From: Ophiobolus disseminans
Taxonomy: Eukaryota; Ascomycota; Dothideomycetes; Pleosporales; Phaeosphaeriaceae
DNA length: 64,000 bases
Reading direction: 5' to 3'
Assembly: GCA_010093685.1 (NCBI GenBank)
Contig: MU006229.1
Location: 1,147,271-1,211,270 of the forward strand
Below the pieces are notes generated by a model. It ran no database searches. It was not told the DNA's origin and saw only the letters and a program-made list of their open reading frames with translations. This document shows, piece by piece, positions 11,440 through 24,033 of the stretch. How positions within the stretch are numbered: position 1 is the stretch's first letter; each line of letters opens with the position of its first letter. Position numbers and translations under genes: made by a program.

Positions 11440-13555
11440 ATGGAAAAGGTAGCACACGAGCATGTCGATCATGCCGGCGAACGTCGACAAAGCTTGGTCA
11501 GCATGAGCCGCAACGTGACCGGCGAGTAGGACACACCACCAACCAGGCCAATTTTCGTCGTCAGTACTTACCGTTGTAGAATACAAAACCCCCTTGCCGG
11601 AATCCCAAAAGACGCATTGCTCCGAGACGTCGAGCAGTATGCTCATACTCACTATCTTCACGATGCGTTGCCATTCTTTACCAAAGGCGCACTCGTTGCC
11701 CAGGCGCCCGACCGATTTGAGTCGATGACCGAACTTGATGAGAACGATCGCGAGGTGTTGATAATGGAGAGGGACCACAGGTGGAAACACCCAAAGTCAC
11801 TTTACCTCACGATTCTCTTGAATTCTATCAGCGCTGCCATACAAGGTACCTTTGCATCCGTCCAGCGCTGTATAGAAGCTTTATTGACGTTTTTCCTTAG
11901 GATGGGATCAGACGGGCTCTAACGGAGCTAATCTCTCGTTTCCACAAGCCTTCGGCATCGCTGATATCGGTGCCGAGTGTATTGCCGCGGGAACCTGCGA
12001 AAGGAATTCGTGGATCATCGGCGCTATAAATAGTGCGCCCTACATTACCATCGCCCTCCTGTAAGTACTACCAGCAAGCTGTATTGTGTTCTTAGGTGCA
12101 TGAACTAAAACTCCATAGTGCTGGCTGGCTGTCCGACCCCCTCAACAGCTGGATCGGCCGTCGGGGTACCATCTTCATCGGCGCCATATTCAGCCTCGTG
12201 GCTCCCATCGGACAAGCTCTTTCACAGTCCTGGCCTCAGATACTCATTTGCAGGATCCTTCTCGGCATTGGCATGGGGCTGAAGGAAGTCACCGTGCCAG
12301 TGTATTCGGCTGAGAACGCGCCAACCATGATCCGCGGCGCGCTCGTCATGTCCTGGCAGCTCTTCGTCGCTTTCGGAATCATGCTTGGTTTCTCTGCGAA
12401 TCTTATCGTGGTCAACACTGGCGACATTGCATGGAGGCTGCAGCTCGGCTCTGCTTTCATTCCTGCGGTACCTCTGATCATCGGGATCTACTTCGCACCA
12501 GAGTCGCCACGCTGGCTCATCAAGAAGGGTCAACACAAGAAAGCCTACCAATCCCTACTTCGGCTCCGCAACTCGCCTCTTCAAGCGGCACGGGACTTGT
12601 ACTACATCCATGCCCAGATCAAAGCGGAGGACGCCATGATCGAGGCACAAAGCGTGGCGAAGACTGACAACATGATTACCAGATTCATTGAGTTGTTCAC
12701 AATACCTCGAATTCGGAGAGCGACGCAAGCTTCTGGTATCATCATGACAGCGCAGCAGATGTGCGGAAGTGAGTGTCCCGATTTCTGCTGGTATGGCCTG
12801 CACTAACATGGTTGAAGTCAACATCATCGCATTCTACTCGTCAACCATCTTCAGACAGGCCGGCGCAAATAACATGGTTGCACTTCTTGTTTCTTGGGGC
12901 TTCGGCATGGTTAGTCACCCATCATGCGCTCACCTTTCCGGAGCGTCACGCTGACATCATGTTGGTTATGTTCATCTTCGCCTTCCCAGCCTTATACACT
13001 ATCGACACCTGGGGCCGTCGAACGCTCCTCATCGCGACATTCCCCTGCATGTTTCTCACACTCCTCGGCGCTGGGCTCTCCTTCTACATCCCCGAGTCGT
13101 CTTCTGCCCATCTTGGTATGATTGCGGCGTTTATCTTCGTTTTCGTGGCTTTCTACAGCCCTGGTGAAGGACCCTGTGCCTTTGTATACTCCGCCGAAGT
13201 CTTCCCACTTTCCCACCGCGAGATCGGCATGTCTTGGGCCGTTGCTACCAACAACTTCTGGGCCGCCGTGCTCGGTCTGACGTTTCCACGCATGTTGCAA
13301 CAGTTCACGCCGACGGGGAGTTTCGGCTTCTATGCTGGGCTGAACCTGGTAGCGCTGTCGTGGATCTTTATGTTCATGCCAGAGACGAAGCAGAGAAGCC
13401 TGGAGGAGTTGGATTATGTATTTGCCGTTCCGACCACGGTTCATGCCAAGTTTCAGCTTTCCCAGGCTCTGCCTTGGTGGGTGGGAAAGTACATCTTGAG
13501 GAAGAAGGATACTGTTGAACCGCAGCTGTATCACTTCGACGGTGATGTGGAGTGA
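11440..13555 (+). CDS. MFS sugar transporter (sugar porter family)
   Basis: A plasma-membrane hexose/pentose/polyol proton symporter type protein of about 614 residues in six exons. Family landmarks in order: NPLAGIP near the N-terminus, a first-helix region ending in AGWLSDPLNSWIGRRGT, GIGMG, PESPRWL, DTWGRR, and the terminal signature PETKQRSLEE. Introns: about 11526-11579, 11846-11900, 12061-12118, 12769-12817, and a last one starting at 12910. That last intron has a normal GTTAGT donor and a CTGAC branch site, but at the expected 3' end (12964, giving 55 nt and the family-typical FGMVMFIFAFPA) the bases are TTG rather than AG. An AG acceptor at 12943 would make an unusually short 34-nt intron that keeps frame. 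Either a rare splice site, a weakened allele or a sequence error. Confidence 0.88.
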
Positions 13556-14014
13556 GCGTACAAAGTCGACATCGACTGCGTCGAAGAGTAGGCCACTGGA
13601 GAAGACCTTTCAAGTTATTAAGGGTCACATTGAGCCCTGTCTATATACAAGGCAAATTTCGAAGTGCAACATCCACCAACACTGCTGCAGAGGATATTCA
13701 TCGTTGCTGATGCAACAGTCAAAACTATTTAGATGTACGTGAGCGGCACAAAGCACTGGAAATTGGTAACATCTATCTCTAATTAACCATTCTCACCCAG
13801 GTAGTTCTGCGCACACTTCTAGCTATGCCCATGTTCCTATTCCTCTACTTCGGAATTCCGTTCCATCGTGCCCCGTAGGCTATGGTAGTGATAATCGCAC
13901 GACCCAAAGTTTTGCAGCCCAAGTTAGGTAGAAATACGCATAAAAAGCGACTCGCTCTTCCCAACATACCCTCACCACATACACCTAAAAATCATTCCTG
14001 GATATTCTCGCAGC
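13556..14014. other. Intergenic
   Basis: Holds the transporter 3' side and the promoter of the second small secreted-protein gene. Around 13895-13930 short blocks match the region upstream of copy 1 (for example TCGCACGACCC), showing that the duplication includes upstream sequence. Confidence 0.5.
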
Positions 14015-14244
14015 ATGAAACTCTTAAGCCTCGTCGTGGCACTTATGTGCTGCATGCTCAGTACCGCGAACGACAGCGGAGTAAGTCCTCTCAACTCGCT
14101 CAAATACCATACTTGAGGTTAATCACGAGAAAATGACATCAGCCGGAAAAAACATGCGCAGACACCGATTGCAGACGAAGTTGCGACAGAAGCTGGAAAA
14201 TATGCTATTCTGTATGTAACAGCGATCCTAACGTATGTCTATAG
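14015..14244 (+). CDS. Small secreted cysteine-rich protein, copy 2
   Basis: A predicted 55-residue protein: an 18-20 residue signal peptide (MKLLSLVVALMCCMLSTA) and a ~35-residue mature peptide with six cysteines spaced C-x4-C-x3-C-x6-C-x3-C-x6-C, enough for three disulphides; the paired C-x3-C units recall helical-hairpin peptides. The intron is 14081-14142 (GTAAGT...CATCAG); exon 1 is exactly 22 codons and the reading frame ends at a TAG at 14242. It is too short and split to appear as a long open frame. It is a diverged duplicate of the gene at 5275. Export, size and cysteine density suggest an effector-like or antimicrobial peptide; no family is recognised and expression is unproven. Confidence 0.55.
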
Positions 14245-14595
14245 CTCTTAGAAGATCGTAAGAATTGGATGCTGATGAGTCTAATTGCCCCGATGCCCTT
14301 GATGCGGACTGCATGGATCGTTTTGAGTGACTTTGCGCACGAGGATGTGGAGATCGCCTAACATTTGCTTCTTGCTAGTTGCTGCTAACTAAGAGGTACT
14401 GGAGATATCTAGGAACTACTTTGACGTGTAGATCTTGCTGTGCAGCCGCTTAGCACTCAGACATCGCTCACTGGCCGAGACACCGTCGACACCGAATGCT
14501 CTATCTTCTCGCACTAAAATCGCAAAAACAATCTCAATTTCGTTCAACCGTTGACCTGGAATCCAACATTCAAAGCACCTGAAGTAGCGCGTGTT
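14245..14595. other. Intergenic
   Basis: About 350 bases between the small secreted-protein gene and the convergent MARVEL-type gene. The first ~80 bases are still alignable with sequence downstream of copy 1 (TGATGAGT block); nothing else is seen. Confidence 0.5.
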
Positions 14596-15540
14596 TTAAG
14601 GTAGCTGCTGTGGGAGTTGCTGTGGGTGATGCTGTGGGTGCTGCTGCGGGTGCTGCTGCGGGTACTGAGCCTCTATCTTGGGCTCCTCGATGTATGTATT
14701 ACTGGCGGGACCGGCTATCGTGCTAGGGAAAGCGACGGGCGTAGTATTGGCAGTAGCACTTGTACCACCAGGGGCATACTGTTGAAAGCGACCATCCTGG
14801 CGGGCCTGCAGGAAAGATCGGATGATCCAGACAAAGGTGACGATGTAGAGAACCCTGGGTGTTGAAATGTTATTGATATGATCACTTTTTCCAATATTAG
14901 CGTATGAAAGCGGTGAGAACGTACCAGATAAGGGCACCGAGACCAGCAACGGCAGCCATTTGATCTTGGCCACGCTTGAATAGAACGACAGAACGCTTGA
15001 GTAACTCGCGCTTCTTGTAGCATATCTTGCTGTTGACTACCTCCCCATTATTGTAACACCCACTGACTTCGACGTCGTAGATGAACTTGGCGCGTTTCGC
15101 AGCCACGGCAGCCCAAGTCGCTAGCCAAAGGATGACCATGAGACCATCCAACACGAGCACAGCAATGATGTTATACAGGTGCTGCAGAGCATGGACACGC
15201 TCGGTGAAGATAATGTAATTGACAATGAGCCAGCTAATGAGGGCCTGCGGAGATGAGAAGAAGCAAGTATCAGCGAATGTTTGCTGCTTTTCAGGAAGAT
15301 TCTAAAAGCCAATGGCAACGAAAAATTGAGGGCATAACGTACGATAGCTAAGGCAAGGCCTAACTCATCTATGTAAGCGTCGTGAATTAGGTCTGCGGCC
15401 AGGACAAGGATAATGAACGATAGGATGGACTGAAAGATGCGAACGACGAAAAGCCAAGTTGGAGAAGCGACAACGTGTCCTGGCGTTGTCGTGCTTGTCG
15501 CGACTGGAGTAGTGGACGTCAGGTGTTGCGGCTGGTTCAT
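14596..15540 (-). CDS. MARVEL-like four-helix membrane protein
   Basis: A 258-residue integral membrane protein in three exons. Introns about 15245-15342 and 14855-14924; exons sum to 259 codons using the ATG at 15540. There are four hydrophobic segments: one beginning WLFVVRIFQSILSFIILVLA, one around ALISWLIVNYIIF, one around LYNIIAVLVLDGLMVILWLA, and one formed across the second intron (GALIWVLYIVTFVWII). A short cysteine-containing loop lies between the third and fourth. This topology and the spacing fit fungal MARVEL-domain proteins, which sit in plasma-membrane or vesicle membranes. The cytosolic C-terminus ends in a Pro-Gln-Gln-His/Leu tandem repeat encoded by a 12-bp repeat at 14600-14665. 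Exact role unknown. Confidence 0.8.
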
Positions 15541-16418
15541 GATAGGCGGTAATGTTTGCAATTCCTTTGCTGGTGTTGATGCTGATCAAAGAAACAATGA
15601 TGCTGCGGGTACAAGATCGAATCGGATTATGGCTGGTGACGGAAAAAATCAGAGGAATTGTACATCAGGACCGCAGGTTCTCTATCTATATGTCACCTGC
15701 CATGATCGCCAAGACTGGAGGCGTATCGACAACTCAGCCTGACATGGGTCATCAAATCGAACTAAACCACTGCGGAAACACAAGGTGCTCAGCCGCAAAC
15801 TAGGCAATACGGACATTGGCTAGGATCGAGGATTGTAGCAAGAGCACGGAGGCCAATTCTCTAAAGAGAAAAATTGGAAAGTGCTTATGTACAATGCCAA
15901 CTCCAAATGTTGCATTGGAATGCTTTGGAAGAGGCATGGCGAAGCAAAGCCTCGACTCGAAAAGTCTATAGCCTGGTCGTTTTAGTGTTTTAGCCTTCTG
16001 TCCAATATGGCCCACACGTGGACATGGAATGGAAGGTATCACTCCTACGGAGGTTACAGAAGCAGTGACCGCCGTAGAAGAGGATATGCCTATTCTGTGG
16101 GAAAATACGAAATACGAGCTCTTTTGTACGAATTACAACAGTGGCGTGATGCAACAAGTGTGACTCACGGTTGCAGCAACCTTCCTCAGCCGTAGCTGAA
16201 GGTCCGCATGGTACGAGGGGTAAATTTACCGATGTTATTGTTGCGGGTGCGGCTACCAAGTTCAGTCATGGTGCGCGGTTTAGACACACGTTATCATGGC
16301 GCGTTGCAAGTCATACTAGTTAGGATGGCGACGACTGAAGAGGTGTTTGGGGGTGGTGCGAAGTGACCTGGTGGGATGAGCTTCAGCTTGAGCTTGTTGG
16401 GCGCACGGTCGAACCTGC
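15541..16418. other. Intergenic left shoulder of the transposon island
   Basis: No complete gene is supported. On the minus strand an open frame from the island edge (16418) to a TGA at 16294 has a coding look (for example KLKLKLIPPGHF) and could be the tail of a host gene cut by the island. The rest shows nothing recognisable. Confidence 0.45.
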
Positions 16419-16420
16419 TA

Positions 16421-18523
16421 CCGTGTTCGCGCACGTACCGCCCGTATCGCGTGACGATCGCCCCATCACTTCCATCACCGCCACAAACAAGAGGCTGTAA
16501 CAACGCCAGCAATAGCTATTATCATGAGATTTTGTGGAGTATCACTGAACAGACTACTGCGAAAAATATGTACTACTCAGATTATCTGTATCTACTTGGT
16601 GTGTTGATGGAGCGTCCGCTGCGGGCAACTCTTGTAGAAACAGCAGGTGCAACTTCAGCAGGTGCTGCAGCAGCACCAGATCGTTTCTGACGCTTGGCCT
16701 TTAGGGCAGTGGTAGATAAGGCTTTGCGCTTGCCCCTTTAGGACTGTTGTACAGCTTTCTTAGTGTTGCGCTCTTGTTTTTCACGCTCCTGCTTTGCTGC
16801 CTTTTCAGCCCTCTCCTTCTCACGCTGTTCACGCTTTGCTGTAGCAGCATCAGCCCTTTGTTGCTTTATCTTTCTATTGTACAAGGCGTTGCTAGCCTTA
16901 AGCTTCTTCATCTCAGCTTTTTGGAGTTTCTCCTCTTTAGCGAGGCGCTTATTAGTTGCTTCACGCTGTTTAGCTTCACGCTTCTTCCTTAGTGACCACT
17001 ACACTGCCCTACTATAGTACTCCTTGCGCTGTTAAAGGTTAAGGACCTTAGGCTTCTTGTTGTGCTTGTTTTTAGTAGTGAGAGCCTTACGTAGACCCTT
17101 ATTCTCATCTGTAAGGAGCTTATTCTAGTTAGCTAAGTGATAGATAAGTGAAGACACCTTTTTTGCTTCAGATAACGCGTTCTTGACTGCAGAGCGTAGG
17201 AGGCGATTAGCCTCGCGCTAGGTAGATTTAGGCTTCTCCTTTGACTTATTTGCGGGCTTCTTAGGGAAGCGTTTGAGTACTCTCTCTTTATCTATAGGCC
17301 AAATTCCAGTGGCTTCAAAAGAGCGCAGAATGGTCCTCTTCTTAAAGGCCTTATGCCAGGAGTCCTAGAATAGTAAGAAGAAGTTGCCCTTTTTAATAGG
17401 GACTAGCCCTTAGCTCCTTTAGGTGAAGGTTGCAAGTCTTTTAGCGTATGCAGTGCTTAAGGGCTTAAAGCAAACAACGTCTAATAGCTAAAGAGTATAA
17501 GTACTGTAAGGTAGAAACACAGCAAGGTAGATCTTGCGGGTAAGGCAATAAGTTAGAAACTCGTCTGTAAGGTGGCTGCTATAGCCGTCAACGATAAGTA
17601 AGCGCTACTCTTTCCCGTAGCTAGCTTTTTTCTTTGTGCAGCGATTAAACACCTGCTCTAACTAGCCTAAACCAACGTTATTGTTTGTCTATCCTAAGGG
17701 TATTGAAGTAATAAACACCTCGTGCTGCCCTGCCTTGATGTCGGCTACCTATTGCGCTTAGATAGTAGAGTTTGCAGACTTGTAGATAAGACCTAGCGGC
17801 AACGCAGTCCTATTAGCGCACACGCAAGCCACTGTTGTTATCCACTTTCTAGAGCCGTCCTAGAGGGCTGCAGTGACCTCCTTGCGCTCCTATTGGCTGC
17901 GTGTAAAGACTCTTTTAGAGTTTCCAATTACACTAATTATAAAGCCTTTTTCGTCTATATTGTATGAGTTGTGAGGCAGAACCTTATGCTCCTCTATTTT
18001 GCCGTGTAGGAGTTCAAAGTACTGCTTATATTTAAAGTATAAGTCAGCTTTGTGGCGTGTAGCGTCTATAGCGCAGCCCTATTTTAAGATAAGAGTGTTC
18101 TTATGACGGTGCTTGAAGCGTGTTACCTACGCCTTAGAGACGCAAGTATTAGCCAACGTAGAGGCAAAATTGCGTATTATAGTGTTGGTAGGTAGTAGGC
18201 CTCGCCCTATTAAGTCTCTAATGTAACGTACAAGCTCCTCCTCTTGTTGTAGTGTAAGTTTTGTCTAGTTGAAGATTTTAGCTGTTCGCGTGCCCTAACG
18301 GCCTTAGTGTCTTCGCGCTAACGTAGTCCTACTTACACTAAAGAAGTTAGCATAATCCTAGTATACAAGTTTCTCTTTAGGATCACGCGATTCAATCGCT
18401 GCAATCGCCTCGTCAAAAGGATCTATAGTGGTTAAGTTATTGCGTGTTGAAGATAGAGGCTTGTCGCGTAAAATGAAGTTCCGCGATTGTCACGCGATAC
18501 GGGCGGTACGTGCGCGAACACGG
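16421..18523 (-). mobile_element. Fot1/pogo-like DNA transposon E1 (RIP-degraded)
   Basis: A complete but dead element of 2.1 kb. Terminal inverted repeats of about 40 bp match at 16421-16460 and 18484-18523 (both begin CCGTGTTCGCGCACGTACCG, inward), flanked by TA at 16419-16420 and 18524-18525, the usual pogo target duplication. The minus strand encodes a decayed DDE transposase: N-terminal helix-turn-helix near 18300-18430, an NIDEKGF motif near 17950, a VDGYSSHLT motif near 17590, a PYSTYTLQ motif near 17490, and a basic, coiled-coil-like C-terminus down to about 16640. Many stops interrupt it, mostly TAG at Trp or Gln positions, as expected of CpA/TpG transitions. It sits directly beside E2, apparently inserted into E2's flanking TA. 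Confidence 0.85.
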
Positions 18524-18525
18524 TA

Positions 18526-19095
18526 CCGTAGGTCAGGGCGTAATGCGCGGATTGCCGTAATGCGCCGAACACCAACATTTGGCAGTAGGCAGCATACCAC
18601 CTGCCGCCGCTACTACAATCATTATTATCACAAGATTTCTTAGTGGTGAGGTCTTAATAGCTTAATAATTAATCTTATTTATCTATATCTGCCTAGCGTG
18701 TTGATAGTGCGCCCTGATCGTGATGTTAATAGTGGAGGTAGTAGTGATGCATCGGCACCACCACTATTTCTACCTGCCACAGGCTTAGGTCTTGGCTTAT
18801 GCTTTGAGGCTAGCTTTGGCTTAGGTTTAGGCTTAGGTTGGTGTTGTTTCGTGGCAGCAGCAGCTCTTCTTTTTGCTAGATTCTTTAGCCTATTTTCCTT
18901 CATCCTTTAAAGCTTTGCTGCTGCCCGCACCTGCCTATTCTCTTGAAGCAACCTATTCTTCAGCGCCTTATTAGCTTTCTGGATTTAAGCTCGCAATGCC
19001 TTATCATCAATTTCCTGTTGTTTTTTTGCCTCCTTAGCTTGTATATAGCCTTAGTGTCTTTCTACCCGGTGTAGTGAATACCAGACAGCTCTACT
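18526..19095 (-). mobile_element. Fot1/pogo-like transposon fragment E2, C-terminal end
   Basis: The left end of a second pogo-type element: a GC-rich inverted-repeat-like terminus (18526-18570) followed on the minus strand by the transposase C-terminal tail, which includes a Lys-Pro rich stretch and SRSGRTINTLGRYR near 18690. Reading toward the N-terminus it is cut at 19095 by the Copia LTR, just past an AVWYSLHRVE segment (the GAVFWSPRKV block of the family). The N-terminal part and the other terminus are not present next to the Copia element's far end. Confidence 0.7.
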
Positions 19096-19295
19096 TGTTA
19101 GATATTAGGGGTGCTGTAAGGCTACTAACACTAAAAGAAATAGAAGGGGCCGGCACAAGCGCCTTAGCACACTAGTACTAGATCTAACACCTAGTTAAAC
19201 TCCGCACTTAACTAGAGAACAACACAACAATACAACACATCATTATTAATTTATCTTATCTATTATTAGGTTTTAATACCTTATCAAATCTGACA
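19096..19295 (+). repeat. Copia left LTR
   Basis: 200-bp LTR, TGTTAGATATTAGG...AAATCTGACA. It differs from the right LTR mostly by transitions, with A/T on this side. Confidence 0.85.
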
Positions 19296-22200
19296 ATAAG
19301 AGTCTTACTGCCTTTACTAAAGCTACCACTAAGGCTACCTAACAAAAGCTATTCAACAACTACACTATGTCGCTTATTAATCAATGCAATGCAATTGTTA
19401 TCTTTAGCAACTAGTATAACTAGACTACCTAGCTTACTTAAGTCAAAGCGCGCTGCGCTGCCTACAACATCTAGGATAATATAAAGAAAGAAGAACTAGT
19501 CCTATTCCTAATCAAGCTAGTTATGCTAGACCTGCCTGAACTATCCTAGTATAGTGATGCAGCTAGAATCGAGAAGGCAACACGCCTATCTATGCTATTA
19601 ATCCAAGGCTAGAAAGCCTACAAGGAGGATATAGACTACTACAAGACCCTTACTAAGAGATACAAGCTTAATCTCTACTAATATAATACTTAACAGAAGA
19701 GTATTCAGCATGTTACCTAGCTAATCCAATTAATAGTTGCGCTCTATCTCTAACGCACATGCTGCCTACTAGAACAGTTACTACGCTAGTGGCTTGCTAA
19801 CCTTAAGCTTACTGCTAGGGTTAATAATTGCCTTAAAAAGGAACGCACACGCGAACGCTACTACACCGCCCTTAAGCCTATGCGCAATACACATAATTAG
19901 GATACATAGCTAGTAGAATATAATAAAGCATTATTAGATGCAATCGTGCATAGAGTGTCTAAGGTACATAATATTGATAATATCACTAAAGACTTCCTAC
20001 AGGCTGTAAACAAGGCAGCACCTATGTAGGCTGCAACCTTCTAAGATACTAGAAGGTTTAATTCTTTTATAACAAGAAAGAAGATAATAAAACGCTTCTA
20101 GGAATACATAAGCCTAAATTATCCGCTGAAACTAGTGAATAAAAAGCAGGCATTTATTGCTGTAGCTAATAACTCCTTATTTCTCGCTGATAGTAGTGCA
20201 ACCACCTAGGATAGCTAGAAGGACGCTTCTGAAGCTATAGAAAACAGCGCGCTATCTAAACACAGGGAAAGAAACCCTAGTAGAAAGAGAAAGAGCAATT
20301 AATCCTTCTCTTAGTCTAGCAAAAGACCTGCTAGTAACAAGGCATCTTTAGGTAAGAAGTGCCTAGCATGTGACTAAGTCTATAACATTAAGGATTGCTA
20401 GTATATTAATAATAACCAAGCACCTAAATAGTAGAAGCTAAACTCTACTATACGCACTCTTGTAGAATACAAGCGTAAGTACGACACTATCCTTTAAGGA
20501 GCATTAAGGAGTAAGAGCAGATTAAAGTCTTAAACTCCATACATCAAGAGATTAGATTCCTAGACACTAATTATCTAGGATATCTCTAATAACAATCAAC
20601 AATAACTAGAAGGTCGGCAAATCACCGCAATTACTAAGGCCTTATTCTAAGTTAGTGGCAATCAAGGTTACCCTTTGAAACACTCCTTTATTCTAGACTT
20701 AGGCTTAACCTGCTACATCACTAACAACCTAGAGCGCACCTATAACAATAGACTATGTACACCTAGCGACTTTATATAGGCAGGCAACTCTTAACTCTAG
20801 ATTATAGGGTATAGTTCACTAGACCTATTCCTAACCAATTAGAGTAGAACAACTAAGCTTATCCTTTATAATGTTGCTATCTGTCTAGACGTCCTATGCA
20901 ACCTAGTATTATTCCGCCTTCTTAGGCAGCTAGGCATATAGTGGGAAACTAAGCATAAACCTACTACACTTAGGAGACTAGATAGATCTATTCTAGAAAG
21001 GCTCACTAAGCTTTATAGCTAATAGGTGTTAGAACACTACTTAACTATTAACTCGGCCTTCTACACAATAAACCCAAGAACACTAAGAGCATTATAAAGA
21101 TCCTTAGCTATCACCTAGTACAAGCGCTTAGGCTATCTAGGCCTAGTAGCTATTAAGCACCTTGTTCAGCAAGCTAAGAGGGTGCGCATTAAAGGCATCA
21201 CTATAGTTAAGTGCAACTCATGTAGCAAAGCCAAAGCTAAGCGCTAAATACGCCGCACACTACGCAACAATAACCTAGGACTAGAAGAAAGACTAGCTAT
21301 TAACTTCCACTCCTATAAGGACTAGAGCATCACTAAGAAGAAGAGTTAAATGCTTATTACCTATAGGTTCTCTAGACTCTAATAGGACATGTACTTTACA
21401 GACAACAGACCTGCTAATTCTATTATTAACAAACTTAGGATCTTCTTTACCTTTCTTAGGATCTATTTCAACATCACTATTAAGATTATTAAAGCAGATA
21501 ATAAGATTACTACTGTTAAACTACAAGTTTAGCGCTGGCTTAACTCCAAAGGGATTATTATTAAGCCTTTAGCTCCTAATACTTAAGCCTAGAATAGAGG
21601 TGCTAAACGCTTAGAGGGTGTAAACAAGGAGAAGGCACGCGCTATAAGATTAGATGCTAACCTCTTCTAGGAACTGTGGCCTAAAATCACTAGAGCAGCA
21701 GTTTACCTCTACAACAGAACACTAAATTACACTAACAACTAGAAGACACTATATAAGACCTTCTTTACAAGAATTGCTTTCTCTAATAGAATTGTTACTA
21801 AACTCCGCAAACTAAACCTTACTTATCTTAAAGCATATAGATGCAAGTCCTTTGCAATAACTAATGATACTTATAGAGGGAAATCACGCCTCTAACGCCT
21901 AGACCTAAAGGCTTAGGTTAGCTACTTAGTTGGATACAAATTATCTAACATCTATCGCATCTAGATACTATCTATAGCTAAGGTTATTAGCACACGCGAC
22001 GTTGTGTTTAATAAGCACTTAATATTTAATAGTAAGACTAAGGACCTAATAGATAACCTTATGCACAGCACACTAGAAGAGATTGCAACTTATATTAAGA
22101 CTATAGAGCTTCTAATACTTCTAACTAATCTAGAGGTTAAATTATTCTTTAAGGATGACACCACTAAAGACTCAACAGCTTAAGAAGAGACTAATCCACC

Positions 22201-24033
22201 TAGCTATTACTAAGAGAGAAAGATTATAGGCAAATACCTAACACCTCTACTATCACCACTACTACTAGCTGCATTGCTAGCTACATTGTTGACCCTAAAC
22301 AAGGCAACAGGATTAACGCAGTTATGCTTATCCAAGACTGTCCTATAGGCAGCTACCTTTATAGCAGGAACTTAGGCTAGATATATTAGCTAACATAAAG
22401 GAGAAGTGGTTAACAAGGCTAAGGTAAAGAGGCTGCTTGCCTTAGGCATTAAGCTACACCGTAGTTAGCTCCTACCTCTACTAACTTATAAGACTAAGCT
22501 TAAAGAATATCTAATAGGAGAGCTGTTTAAAGAAGCAGAACGCAACTATTTAGCAAGCTATCAAAAAATAGAATTATAGAGAGAAGTATCCTATGCCTTA
22601 ATTAGACTAACAGGTCACTAGGTCCTAGACTATATATAGGTATACACCTATAAGTTTAACAAGGATTATTAATTCCTTAAGTGTAAGGCACGCCTTGTAG
22701 TTAGAGGAGACTAACAGAGACAGATCTCTTCCTAAGACACCTATGCAGCTACTCTAGCTAGCAGATTATTTCGCATGCTTATAGCAATTGCAGCTAAGCA
22801 TAACCTAGAACTTAAGCAATATAACATTACAAACGCATTTGTTTATACCACTATAGATAGGGAAATCTACATAAGGATGCCTAAAGGATAATAGAAGACA
22901 GGTATTATCCTTAAGGTCCAAAAGGCCTTATATAGATTGCGTATCTTACCTATGCTCTAGCAGAAGGAGTTTACAACAACTCTTAAAGACCTTAGCTTTA
23001 CACGCGTCCCTTACGAGCCTTACTGCATAATTAAGAACAGCATTATTATCTTCTTTTATATAGATAACATTATCCTAGCCTATGCTAAATACAAGGCTAA
23101 GAAAGCACAACAAGCAGTTAAACTCCTATAGGACAAGTATACTATAACTAGAGAAGAAGATCTCTAATAGTTCCTAGAAGTTAAGGTGATAAGAGATAGA
23201 AAGAAAGGACTTATCTATCTCTTATAAGCTGCATATGTAGACAAAATCTACAGGCTAGTAGATAAACATAAGCTACGCTATGATACACCTATAAGTTCTA
23301 TTAAACTTAAGCTCTTAAACTTACTGTTAACACCTACTGAGATTAACAGATACTAACGCAAAATTAGGTTACTACTCTTTGCTGCAGTCACCACTAGACT
23401 AGACATTGCTTTTGCTACCTCACGCTTAGCACGCTTCCTCTTAAACCCCTCCTAAGAGCATTACGATGCCGCAGACCGCGTTCTTCTATACCTATTAGAC
23501 ACAAGGTGGCTAGCACTTCAGCTTAGAGAAGAAGACACTCTTTAAGTAGCTAGTAATGCATTATTTGCAGACAACACACAAGACAGGAAAAGCTCTTAAG
23601 GCTATGCAATTAAGCTCTTTAATAGCCTTATTACCTAGAGAGCTAGTAAGCAAGACACTGTTACTACATCCACTACTAAGGCAGAACTTCTAGCCCTATC
23701 CTAAGTAGCTAAGAAAGCTCTCTTTACATTACGCCTACTTAAAGAGCTCTAAATCTAGCTTCTATCTAACACAATTACAATTTATTACGATAACATGTAA
23801 ACTATTAGACTAGTTATAAAAGAGATATTAAAGCTTTAAACAAAGCTTAGGCATGTAGACATCTACAACTACTAGATAAGACAGGAGGTTGCAAGTAGAA
23901 AGATTACTATAGAATACATTTAATTATCGGAAATAATAGCAGATAGCTTTACTAAGATGTTGCTAGGCAACAAGTAGCTAAACTTCCTTTATTAAGTTAG
24001 ATTAGTTAAGGTATCACTACACAAGGTGACTAA

